The notes beneath the pieces are model-generated. The model did no database searches, was not told where the DNA came from, and saw nothing but the letters and a program-made list of their open reading frames with translations. Made by a program: the position numbers and the translations under genes. Below are positions 44,176 through 51,582 of a stretch of DNA of 64,000 nt, one piece after another (positions within the stretch are counted from its first letter, which is position 1; every line of letters begins with the position of its first letter). The stretch is taken from NCBI GenBank assembly GCA_964389675.1, contig CAYMEV010000003.1:62001-126000 (forward strand). The letters are read 5' to 3'. The stretch is from CAYMEV01 sp964389675 [NCBI: uncultured Candidatus Sumerlaeota bacterium] (GTDB taxonomy: Bacteria > CAYMEV01).

Positions 44176-44923
44176 AAGAATCCTTGTTCCATTATTGTTT
44201 TTGCCAATGGTCCTGCTTAATACTGATAATATATATGCAGCAACGGAGACTGCAGGCAATCCCCTGATAATCCTTTTTGCCCTGACAGCACTGTCACTGG
44301 CGCCTTTCATTCTGATCATGATTACCTCCTTTGTCAAGATTAGCGTCGTTCTGTCACTTATAAGGAGAGCCCTCGGCCTCCAGCAGACTCCCTCAAACCA
44401 GGTCATAAACGGCCTTGCAATTATCATGAGCATTTATATAATGCTTCCTGTCGGTGTTGACATCTACCAGAGGGTCAACCCGCTTTTTGACAAGGATTAT
44501 GGAAGGACGCCCCTGGTTTCCGAACAGACTGCAGGCACCCTGTTTGATGCTGTTACCCTTGCAAAGGAACCGGTCAGGGAATTTCTGATAAAGAATGCTC
44601 ACCAGAAGGAAAAGAACCTCTTCTATAGCCTGGCTCTGCAGCTTAACAGGGATAAGGGCCCGGTAAATACCATAACAGAACAGGACTTTGTTGTCCTTAT
44701 ACCCGCTTTTGTGATCTCTGAGCTTAAAGAGGCATTTCAGATCGGCTTTATTATCTATATCCCATTTATCATTATAGACATGGTGGTCTCGAATATTCTT
44801 CTTGCAATGGGTATGATGATGCTTTCCCCTGTCACGGTCTCTCTGCCGTTCAAGCTTCTCCTCTTTGTGCTTGTGGACGGGTGGCTGCTGATCTCCAAGG
44901 GATTAGTAATGGGATATTTGTGA
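44162..44923 (+). CDS. sctR: Type III export gate protein SctR
   Basis: A protein of about 253 residues, FliP/YscR family, forming the pentameric core of the export gate. An N-terminal signal peptide (KINKRILVPLLFLPMVLLNTDNIYA) is present, as in flagellar FliP and unlike many SctR. Conserved blocks are LAPFILIMITSFVKISVVLSLIRRALGLQQTPSNQVINGLA, FVVLIPAFVISELKEAFQIGFIIYIPFIIIDMVVSNIL and MMMLSPVTVSLPFKLLLFVLVDGW, read in parts. A GTG at 44156 is the alternative start; I prefer the ATG at 44162. Confidence 0.94.
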   Translation: MKINKRILVPLLFLPMVLLNTDNIYAATETAGNPLIILFALTALSLAPFILIMITSFVKISVVLSLIRRALGLQQTPSNQVINGLAIIMSIYIMLPVGVDIYQRVNPLFDKDYGRTPLVSEQTAGTLFDAVTLAKEPVREFLIKNAHQKEKNLFYSLALQLNRDKGPVNTITEQDFVVLIPAFVISELKEAFQIGFIIYIPFIIIDMVVSNILLAMGMMMLSPVTVSLPFKLLLFVLVDGWLLISKGLVMGYL

Positions 44924-44924
44924 T

Positions 44925-45194
44925 ATGTTTGAACAATATATATTACTGGTAAGCAGGCAGGCTTTCATGCTTATACTTATACTGTCGGCACCCCCTCTAT
45001 TTGTTGCTCTTGTACTTGGCCTTTTCATCAGCATTATCCAGGCTGTTACCCAGATCCAGGATCAGAATATTACATTCGTGCCAAAGATAATTGCAGTATT
45101 TGCAATACTTGGGGCCTTGGGATACTGGCTTCTTACCCAGATCACAAGATTTTCATATATTTTATTCGATACCTTTTCCAGATACATCGGGTAA
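44925..45194 (+). CDS. sctS: Type III export gate protein SctS
   Basis: An 89-residue protein of the FliQ/YscS family with two membrane helices (MLILILSAPPLFVALVLGLFISIIQAVTQIQDQ and IIAVFAILGALGYWLLTQI, abbreviated). The loop VTQIQDQNITFVPKI is diagnostic. It forms the outer part of the gate around SctR. The start lies 1 bp after the sctR stop. Confidence 0.94.
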   Translation: MFEQYILLVSRQAFMLILILSAPPLFVALVLGLFISIIQAVTQIQDQNITFVPKIIAVFAILGALGYWLLTQITRFSYILFDTFSRYIG

Positions 45195-45206
45195 TACGAT
45201 TAATTA

Positions 45207-46013
45207 ATGGATGTATTACAGACATTCGTCAGCAGGCTGGGGTTCAAACTGGATGCTATAAGGGCTGTTATGATATTTGGGCTTGTATACGCAAGAATGA
45301 TGCCTATTATTGCAATGACTCCCTTTCTGGGGGGACAGCTGATCACTGCAAGGATAAAGATAGTTGTCGCATTGCTTTTGACTATTGTAATTGCCCCTTA
45401 TTTCTATATCAATGCAGGGGCGGTACCGGGCAATTATTCAGTGATCTTCTTTTTTATGAAAGAGGCTTTTATTGGCTTTGTCATAGGGTTTTATGTAAGC
45501 CTGATATACTATGCGATACAGGGGGCGGGATTCATAATTGACCAGTCAAGGGGCCAGACCCAGGGTGCAAGTTTTGATCCTTTCCTTTCAGCTCAGGTTT
45601 CAAATGTGGGTGAATACCTTAATTTGCTTTCAATTGTATTATTCTTCATTATCAACGGGCACCTCATTTTCATCAATGAGGTCAGCAGGAGCTATTTTAT
45701 CATTCCTGTAGATAGTTTTCCTCCCTTTCAGTACCTGCACCTGATGACCATATTAAAATTTTCATCCAGTTTTTTCGTAATTGCAGTAAGGCTGTCAATT
45801 CCGGTGCTTCTTGTGATATTATCCGTGGATATTCTTATGGGGATAGTAAATAAGCTTGCCGCGAGCGTAAATGTATTTTTTATAAGCATGCCTCTCAAGG
45901 CTTTTATCGGGATCCTTATATTCCTGATAGCATTGCCTGTCTATTTTAGTGAGATAAAGGATATACTGCTTACTATAATAGAGCATATCAAGACATTTCT
46001 GGGAATATTGTAA
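45207..46013 (+). CDS. sctT: Type III export gate protein SctT
   Basis: A 268-residue FliR/YscT-family protein with six or so membrane helices. The family blocks ARMMPIIAMTPFLGG, MKEAFIGFVIGFYVSLIYYAIQGAGFIIDQSRG and LAASVNVFFISMPLKAFIGILIF are present. SctT completes the export gate with SctR and SctS. Its stop overlaps the sctU ATG by one base (TAATG). Confidence 0.94.
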   Translation: MDVLQTFVSRLGFKLDAIRAVMIFGLVYARMMPIIAMTPFLGGQLITARIKIVVALLLTIVIAPYFYINAGAVPGNYSVIFFFMKEAFIGFVIGFYVSLIYYAIQGAGFIIDQSRGQTQGASFDPFLSAQVSNVGEYLNLLSIVLFFIINGHLIFINEVSRSYFIIPVDSFPPFQYLHLMTILKFSSSFFVIAVRLSIPVLLVILSVDILMGIVNKLAASVNVFFISMPLKAFIGILIFLIALPVYFSEIKDILLTIIEHIKTFLGIL

Positions 46014-47065
46014 TGGCCGGGGATAAAACAGAACAACCGACTGATCATAAGCTGAAAGAACAGAGAAAAAAGGGGAATATCTCCAAGGGAAAGGATATTG
46101 TAGGCGCACTCCAGTTTGTTATCGGATTTACAATCATATATTTTACTCTGGGTACTCTTGGGGAGAACTTCATCGTTCTTCTCAGGAAATACTTTGACTT
46201 TAATGTTTATATGCCATTTCAGCCCAGCGCAGTCGATTTTTTCCTTCAGGATACCATAGCCTTTGTTTTAATAAATGTAATACCGCTTTTTGCAGTAGTA
46301 CTGCTTATAGGAGTGTTTGCCAACTATTTCCAGGTCGGCAGTCTCTTTACCATTGAACCTGTTAAACCGCAGTTTAAGAGGCTGAATCCGATCCAGGGCT
46401 TTAAAAATATGTTTAAGGTAAGCTCTCTTTTTGAGCTTTTTAAGAATATACTCAAGATCTCGCTATCCTTCTTTGTGTTTTATAAATCAATCAGGGGGGA
46501 ACTGGGGGTTATACTCAATTATCTAAGGATAGAACCCCTGATCGCCTACCGCCATTTCAGCAAAGTCCTTTATCTTATAGTTTTCAAAATTTCTTTGATA
46601 TATATTATAATTTCAATTATTGATTATGTATTTCAGAAAAAGCAGTTTATGAAACAGATGAAGATGTCAAAACAGGAAGTGAAGGATGAATACAAGCAGC
46701 TTGAAGGGGACCCCCAGGTAAAAGGGCAGAGACAGCAGTTATATCAGGAGATTGGCCAGCATAATATGGTTCAGGATGTCAAAAATGCATCCGTTGTCGT
46801 AGTAAACCCTGATGAGATTGCAATAGCCCTGACATATAATAATAAGACGATGAATGCTCCCAGGATTACAGCAAAAGGCAGGAATGAAATAGCTAAATCT
46901 ATCAGGGAGATAGCAAAAGAATACAATATACCAATAGTCACAAATATCAATCTTGCTCATTCGCTGCTTGAGCTTGACCTCGGGCAGGACGTCCCCGAAA
47001 GCCTATACGAGGCCGTAGCTGAAGTGTTAAGGTATGTTCATGAGCTTGCCAGAGAGGAAGAGTAA
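46013..47065 (+). CDS. sctU: Type III export switch protein SctU with altered cleavage motif
   Basis: A 350-residue FlhB/YscU-family protein. It starts DKTEQPTDHKLKEQRKKGNI, has four membrane helices (about 25-215), a linker (KMSKQEVKDEYKQLEGDP), and a cytoplasmic domain. The self-cleavage site NPTH is NPDE here (Asn265-Pro266-Asp267-Glu268), embedded in an otherwise conserved context (VVVVNPDEIAIALTY, APRITAKG, IPIVTNINLAHSLLELDLGQDVPESLYEAVAEVL). Cleavage between Asn and Pro drives the switch from early to late substrates, so switching must work differently or not by cleavage. Confidence 0.94.
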   Translation: MAGDKTEQPTDHKLKEQRKKGNISKGKDIVGALQFVIGFTIIYFTLGTLGENFIVLLRKYFDFNVYMPFQPSAVDFFLQDTIAFVLINVIPLFAVVLLIGVFANYFQVGSLFTIEPVKPQFKRLNPIQGFKNMFKVSSLFELFKNILKISLSFFVFYKSIRGELGVILNYLRIEPLIAYRHFSKVLYLIVFKISLIYIIISIIDYVFQKKQFMKQMKMSKQEVKDEYKQLEGDPQVKGQRQQLYQEIGQHNMVQDVKNASVVVVNPDEIAIALTYNNKTMNAPRITAKGRNEIAKSIREIAKEYNIPIVTNINLAHSLLELDLGQDVPESLYEAVAEVLRYVHELAREEE

Positions 47066-47824
47066 ATGGAAAATGAGCCTTTATTCTCCTTCTATGATCC
47101 CCTGAGCGCTTTTACTGCTCCTGATCAGCATTACTGGAATATATACTCAAGCATAATGCTTGACAGCTCAATTGAGGGATATACAGATAAAAAGGAATCA
47201 ATTGTCAGGGAGCTTAACCTGGTTTCAGCCTTTGACTATGAGGATGCCCATATAAGAAAGCTTAATGACAGCCTTTATATATCCCCGATATATCTGAATG
47301 TATTCCTGAAGTCAGGCAAAGACGGCGGAAGAGAGATAGAGAATATCTTTCCGAAGATGATAGATACATTAAGAAAGGTCAAGAGCACACAGAATATCTC
47401 CTCAATATACCACAATGACTGGTATGTGCATCAGATCGATATTGATGTCAAAGAACCGTTCTCAATGCTCCTGATGGGAACGGAGAAGGAGATTGAAAAC
47501 AGGATGCCTGATCTGAAAGGAAGGCCTGATACTGATGACATGCATCTGTTGATCAAGCATTCAGAAGCAAGGAAGAGGCTTGTCCATGCTGCTGAAATTA
47601 TAGAAAAGAGGCCGAGAAAAAGCCTTCACATACTGAAAAACATCATATCCGTACTTGATCTGCTGAATGAATTTGATGAGAGAAGCCTTATAAGAATTCC
47701 ACTGGAAAATATCAATAATATCTCCAGGGTCTACAGCGGCCGAAAAATCAGGATATCTGATGCAGTCAAAGCCCTGAAGAAGCTTGATAATGACGAGATA
47801 CTGGATTTCCTGGATTATTTTTAG
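47066..47824 (+). CDS. Hypothetical protein linked to the T3SS locus
   Basis: A 252-residue protein beginning directly after the sctU stop. It is soluble-looking, acidic at the start, with a helical C-terminal half (ARKRLVHAAEIIEKRPRKSLHILKNIISVLDLLNEFD, abbreviated). I do not recognise a family. SctV or SctW would be typical here, but this lacks the membrane helices of SctV and its length is short for SctW. It could be a T3SS regulator, chaperone or substrate. The abutting arrangement makes cotranscription nearly certain. Confidence 0.6.
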   Translation: MENEPLFSFYDPLSAFTAPDQHYWNIYSSIMLDSSIEGYTDKKESIVRELNLVSAFDYEDAHIRKLNDSLYISPIYLNVFLKSGKDGGREIENIFPKMIDTLRKVKSTQNISSIYHNDWYVHQIDIDVKEPFSMLLMGTEKEIENRMPDLKGRPDTDDMHLLIKHSEARKRLVHAAEIIEKRPRKSLHILKNIISVLDLLNEFDERSLIRIPLENINNISRVYSGRKIRISDAVKALKKLDNDEILDFLDYF

Positions 47825-47829
47825 GCCTT

Positions 47830-48720
47830 ATGAAGATAAGTGTTATTATCCCGACCTACAACAGGGCAGTGCTCCTGAGGGAGGCAGTCCTGTCAGTGAT
47901 CAGGCAGACTCTCCAGGACAGGGAGATAATCATTGTTGATGACGGCTCTACTGATAACACATGTGATCATATCAGGGACCTGATAGACAGATACAGGTTT
48001 ATCAGGTATATCAGTCTGCCTGTCAATAAGGGAGTATCCCATGCAAGGAATACAGGCATCAGTAACTCATGCGGAGAATACCTGGCATTCCTTGATTCTG
48101 ATGACAGCTGGAGGAAAAGGAAACTTGAAATACAGCTTAAGGAAATGGTATCCTCAAGATTTAAGATCAGTTATACCAATGAGCGCTGGATAATGAACGG
48201 ATCATTTAAGAACCAGGGCAGGAGGCATAAAAAATTCACAGGGGACATTTTCAGCCATGCAATCAGATTATGCATGGTGAGCCCTTCATCAGTCATGTTT
48301 GAAAGGAGCGTATTTGAAAAAGCAGGCTGTTTCAATGAAGATCTGCCTGTTGCTGAGGATTATGAAATGTTCATCAGGGCCTCCATTTTCTATGAATTCC
48401 TGTATGTGGATAACCCTCTGGTAATAAAATATGGAGGGCATGATGACCAGCTTTCAAGATCAAAAAGCATGATGGATACATACAGGATAAAAGCATTGGA
48501 GAATATTTTCAGGCAATACAAAAAGGATTTGTCTCAGGACAGGGAACTGCTGCTTTTACAGGAGATCATCAGGAAGTCAAACATAGTATCAAACGGTGCA
48601 TATAAGAGGCGAAATAACGCTCTCGGCCTCATGTATTTGCTGAAAAGCCTGAAATATCAGCTAAAAGAGCAAAAGATCCCCAATGGAGGGAATAATATAA
48701 ATACATCAGCTGCAGTATAA
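47830..48720 (+). CDS. Family 2 glycosyltransferase
   Basis: A 296-residue GT-A enzyme. The opening SVIIPTYNRAVLLREAVLSVIRQT, the EIIIVDDGSTDNT nucleotide site, the donor-site aspartates in FLDSDD, and the AEDYEMFIRA catalytic segment are intact. It transfers a sugar from a nucleotide donor, probably for envelope polysaccharide. There is no membrane segment. It follows the T3SS operon by 5 bp. Confidence 0.92.
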   Translation: MKISVIIPTYNRAVLLREAVLSVIRQTLQDREIIIVDDGSTDNTCDHIRDLIDRYRFIRYISLPVNKGVSHARNTGISNSCGEYLAFLDSDDSWRKRKLEIQLKEMVSSRFKISYTNERWIMNGSFKNQGRRHKKFTGDIFSHAIRLCMVSPSSVMFERSVFEKAGCFNEDLPVAEDYEMFIRASIFYEFLYVDNPLVIKYGGHDDQLSRSKSMMDTYRIKALENIFRQYKKDLSQDRELLLLQEIIRKSNIVSNGAYKRRNNALGLMYLLKSLKYQLKEQKIPNGGNNINTSAAV

Positions 48721-48772
48721 GCCTGTTTGATGAACCAGCTTTCATAAAAGAATATTATCAGGCAATTTTCAT

Positions 48773-48801
48773 TTGCAATATGGTCAAATATGAAGTATAA
48801 A
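48773..48801 (+). promoter_or_regulatory. Sigma-70 promoter for the FHA-GGDEF gene
   Basis: TTGCAA (48773-48778) is 17 bp from TATAAA (48796-48801), about 54 bp before the start. Confidence 0.65.
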
Positions 48802-48854
48802 TTCCCTGTGTATGGAGGGGACATAACCTGGAAAGAAAAGGAATATGAAAATCA

Positions 48855-49811
48855 ATGCAGGATAAAAAACAGGACAGGAAGAAAGAAGGGCTGGTTGAAG
48901 GCTTAGATAAGAACAGCCTATCAGGCTCTCTGTATTCCGATAAGACGATCAGGCTGGATAATGCTGAGTTTCAGGACCTTATAAGCCCCGTCTTCAGAGG
49001 CTCTCTTCTTGTTATATCAGGTGCATCTGCTGATATTGGAAATCATATGCTTGTAGAATACCCTGTTGTTATAGGCAGGGATGCTGCAGGACTGCCTCTG
49101 CATGACGGCCGTATCTCAAGGCGCCATGTCATGGTCGAGCCTTCTGAAGGCAGGTATTATGTGCGTGATCTTGGTTCAACGAATGGTACCTGCCTGAATG
49201 GACAGATACTCAAAGATAAGACCGAACTGCAGAACGGGGACAGGATTGTCCTAGGGCATACCATTATAAAATTTATGCTGATTGATGAGACAGAGGCACG
49301 TTATCTAAGGGATATACAGCATCTTGCAGGTATTGACAGCCTGACAGGACTCCCTGCCAAGCACCGTTTTGATTCATTATTACAGGAGGCAATACGGACT
49401 GCTCTTGCCAAAGATCTATCACTTTCTGTCATGATGATGGATATGGATGGCTTAAAATCCATAAATGACAAACACGGACATCATATGGGAGCTCATACCA
49501 TAAGCAGGGTAGGAGGAATAATAGGAAGGGTTGTCGAGGGTATAGGGGAGGCTTCCAGGTTCGGCGGCGATGAGTTCTGCGCCATGTTCCCCAATATTGG
49601 CATTGCTGAAGCAATGAAGATTGGTGAACAGATACGCCTTGAGGTTGAGAAGAATGAATATAAGCTTAAGGATACATCAGTCAGGGCAACTATAAGCATA
49701 GGTGTCGCTGAACTGTCTGAAAATATTAAGAATGAGAATGACCTGCTTTCCCTGGCAGACCAGGCCCTTTACCGTTCCAAGGAAAAGGGCCGTAATAATG
49801 TCAGCGACTGA
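48855..49811 (+). CDS. FHA-GGDEF diguanylate cyclase
   Basis: A 318-residue cytoplasmic protein. An FHA domain (about 50-145) has GR in VVIGRDAAG, ISRRH and STNG, so it should bind phosphothreonine. A GGDEF domain (about 155-318) has DSLTGLPAKHRF, MMDMDGLKSINDKHGHHMG and an intact GGDEF (about 237-241). No RxxD inhibitory site precedes it. It should make cyclic-di-GMP when its FHA domain engages a phosphorylated partner. It is the third FHA protein in 14 kb. Confidence 0.92.
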   Translation: MQDKKQDRKKEGLVEGLDKNSLSGSLYSDKTIRLDNAEFQDLISPVFRGSLLVISGASADIGNHMLVEYPVVIGRDAAGLPLHDGRISRRHVMVEPSEGRYYVRDLGSTNGTCLNGQILKDKTELQNGDRIVLGHTIIKFMLIDETEARYLRDIQHLAGIDSLTGLPAKHRFDSLLQEAIRTALAKDLSLSVMMMDMDGLKSINDKHGHHMGAHTISRVGGIIGRVVEGIGEASRFGGDEFCAMFPNIGIAEAMKIGEQIRLEVEKNEYKLKDTSVRATISIGVAELSENIKNENDLLSLADQALYRSKEKGRNNVSD

Positions 49812-49907
49812 TAAATACCTTAAATATTATTAACAGGCTGAAACCATCAGATCAAGGACAACAGGAACAAAGGCTTCTCATGAATCCTTGCCGGGCCAAT
49901 TTATGTT

Positions 49908-49935
49908 TTGAATAATTCTGGGGAAGCTGTATTAT
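49908..49935 (+). promoter_or_regulatory. Sigma-70 promoter for the zinc-ribbon lipoprotein
   Basis: TTGAAT (49908-49913) is 16 bp from TATTAT (49930-49935), about 48 bp before the AAGGAGG site. Confidence 0.6.
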
Positions 49936-49994
49936 ATTCATAAGGCATTTTTTATTTCATTATTGCCTTAATATCTAAAAAAGGAGGCTGGAAA

Positions 49995-50438
49995 CTGAAA
50001 GCACGCTTAATATTATTTCTCCATGTTTTTATTATCCTGTTCCTGATTGCAGGGCTTTTCTCTTCGTGCAGCAAGAAAGGAAAGGAGAATGCAGGGCTGA
50101 TCAGCCTGATCGAAAAGGTGGAGCAGCTGGGGGATGAAGCAAAGATCCGTAAGATCAAGGCTGCCTCAGCGATCTATACAGCCGAGACTGGAAAACGCCC
50201 TTCAACTGTGGATGAGCTTGTTGAAGGCGGATACCTCGAACCGCATGATATCATAGACCATTACGGCAATAAGCTGGGACTTTCATCAGATTCATTACAG
50301 CCCGGCATGTATGATTCAGTTTCATCTGTGGTCAAGAAATGCAGTAACTGCGGAAATACTGTATCTGCTGATTCAAAACCAGGTGATAAGTGTCCGTATT
50401 GCGGTGTTACCTGGGGCTATGAGAAACAGAATTTTTAG
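49995..50438 (+). CDS. Small lipoprotein with C-terminal zinc ribbon, probable CTG start
   Basis: About 147 residues. A strong AAGGAGG (49981-49987) stands 7 bp before CTG at 49995. From there the frame reads a basic N-terminus, a hydrophobic stretch (LILFLHVFIILFLIAGLF) and SSC, a convincing lipoprotein signal. The first standard start codon in frame is GTG at 50118, after the lipobox and without a ribosome site. The middle (IKAASAIYTAETGKRPSTVDELVEGGYL) resembles the end of type II pseudopilins. The C-terminus has CSNCG ... CPYCG, a zinc ribbon. Function unknown. Confidence 0.65.
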   Translation: MKARLILFLHVFIILFLIAGLFSSCSKKGKENAGLISLIEKVEQLGDEAKIRKIKAASAIYTAETGKRPSTVDELVEGGYLEPHDIIDHYGNKLGLSSDSLQPGMYDSVSSVVKKCSNCGNTVSADSKPGDKCPYCGVTWGYEKQNF

Positions 50439-50605
50439 GGAATGACTCAAAAGCGGCGCAAAAGGGACGCAAAAGGGACGGTTCTTTTTGCGTCAAGGGG
50501 GAGAAAGCAGGAGGGACCCCTTTTGCTTTTCTTCCAGCTGACACGGATTGTCAAATCATAAAAAGGGGACATTTCTATTTTGTTTTGACACAACAGCAGA
50601 AAGAA
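50439..50605. repeat. Intergenic REP-like hairpin repeats
   Basis: This non-coding patch holds two hairpins with GGGAC-containing cores. GACGCAAAA (50466-50474) pairs with TTTTGCGTC (50486-50494) around GGGACGGTTCT. TGTCAAA (50550-50556) and TTTGACA (50584-50590) flank AAAAAGGGGACATTTCTATTTT. A direct repeat GCAAAAGGGACG occurs twice at 50458-50480. Such GGGACGGTTCT and GGGGACATTTCT cores are typical of dispersed REP-type elements mobilised by RAYT transposases. No transposase lies nearby. Confidence 0.6.
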
Positions 50606-50633
50606 TTGACTTTTATATGACTGTTCTTATAAT
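50606..50633 (+). promoter_or_regulatory. Sigma-70 promoter for the ParB-like/SPL-like pair
   Basis: TTGACT (50606-50611) is 16 bp from a perfect TATAAT (50628-50633), 49 bp before the start codon. Confidence 0.75.
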
Positions 50634-50682
50634 AAGGCCAGGATAAAAGATGGCTGCCAGCGGCATATAAAGGAAAAACAGA

Positions 50683-51582
50683 ATGAAGCACAGGCCCGAA
50701 GCGGTGGAAGTGAAGATAAAGGATATTGATCAGGAATCAATATTCTATTTTGGCTATTTCACTGGCATATTGCCAGCAGAAACAGATGCAGCAAAATTGG
50801 GTTTTGTCTATAATCCCCTGGTCATGGAAAAAGGAAGCAGCCTTTTTCTTGTTTCGGGAGGGAAAAGGCTGGCATACCTGAAAGGCATTTCAGCAGAATT
50901 ATGCTGTGTTTATATCTACAGGGATCTTGAGAAACAGGATATACCTGAAATATTCCTTAATGAAAACAGGCACCGTTTCATAAACTCCGTGGAAATCAGC
51001 AAAATGACCAGCTATTGTGAAAAAATGGCCGTCTCAGTTGAACCTTATGTGAAAAGCAGGATTAAAAGAGACAGCATTATTGAACTAAGCAGAAGGATAC
51101 TGGATCTCAAAAAGGAAAATAAGGATTTCCTTTCACGGAATTCAATCCCATTCAATGACCTGGAGATGCTGATCTATTTCTCTGATAACAAGGCAGGCAG
51201 GGTTCTTGACAGTTTGAGCAGGTTCACTATAAACGGGCATAAAATGAAGCAGATCCTTTTCAATATATATAAAGCAGGCCTTAGCAGGAATTTTTCTGAT
51301 ATTTTAGATGATATTGACAGCATGGCGTCGCTGGAAGATGTTATCAGTTTTCTGAATGGCCAGGTCAATCCGTTTTCTTCAAAAAAGAAAAGCTCCCTGG
51401 AACTCCATAAAAAGAATATAAGGAAGAAATATAATATAGATCTGGATTTTGACCCTAATTTTGAGGATGATAAAATAAGGCTTGGAGTAAATTTCAAAGA
51501 TGTTCAAAGCCTTCAGTACCTTCTCAAGGATGAGCATTTCAGATCTTTTATCTCGGATTATATTGAATTCAAAGATGAGTAA
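50683..51582 (+). CDS. ParB/Srx-like domain protein
   Basis: A 299-residue protein. Residues 1-110 follow the ParB N-terminal (Noc/Srx-type nuclease/CTPase) pattern: VEVKIKDIDQES, a NPLVMEKGSSLFLVSGGKRLAYLK block comparable to the ParB box with a GxxR turn, then NENRHRFINSVEIS in place of the ENxQR motif. The remaining 190 residues are helical and basic, without a clear helix-turn-helix. Segregation ParB functions are unlikely as there is no parA. It overlaps the radical SAM gene by 8 bases, so the two probably act together. Confidence 0.68.
   Translation: MKHRPEAVEVKIKDIDQESIFYFGYFTGILPAETDAAKLGFVYNPLVMEKGSSLFLVSGGKRLAYLKGISAELCCVYIYRDLEKQDIPEIFLNENRHRFINSVEISKMTSYCEKMAVSVEPYVKSRIKRDSIIELSRRILDLKKENKDFLSRNSIPFNDLEMLIYFSDNKAGRVLDSLSRFTINGHKMKQILFNIYKAGLSRNFSDILDDIDSMASLEDVISFLNGQVNPFSSKKKSSLELHKKNIRKKYNIDLDFDPNFEDDKIRLGVNFKDVQSLQYLLKDEHFRSFISDYIEFKDE

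Noticed and set aside
35219-47824. Flagellar export operon
   Set aside because: SctI-like rod protein, half-length SctJ lipoprotein and absence of hook, rod, flagellin and motor genes argue for an injectisome-type system, despite FliO and sigma-28.
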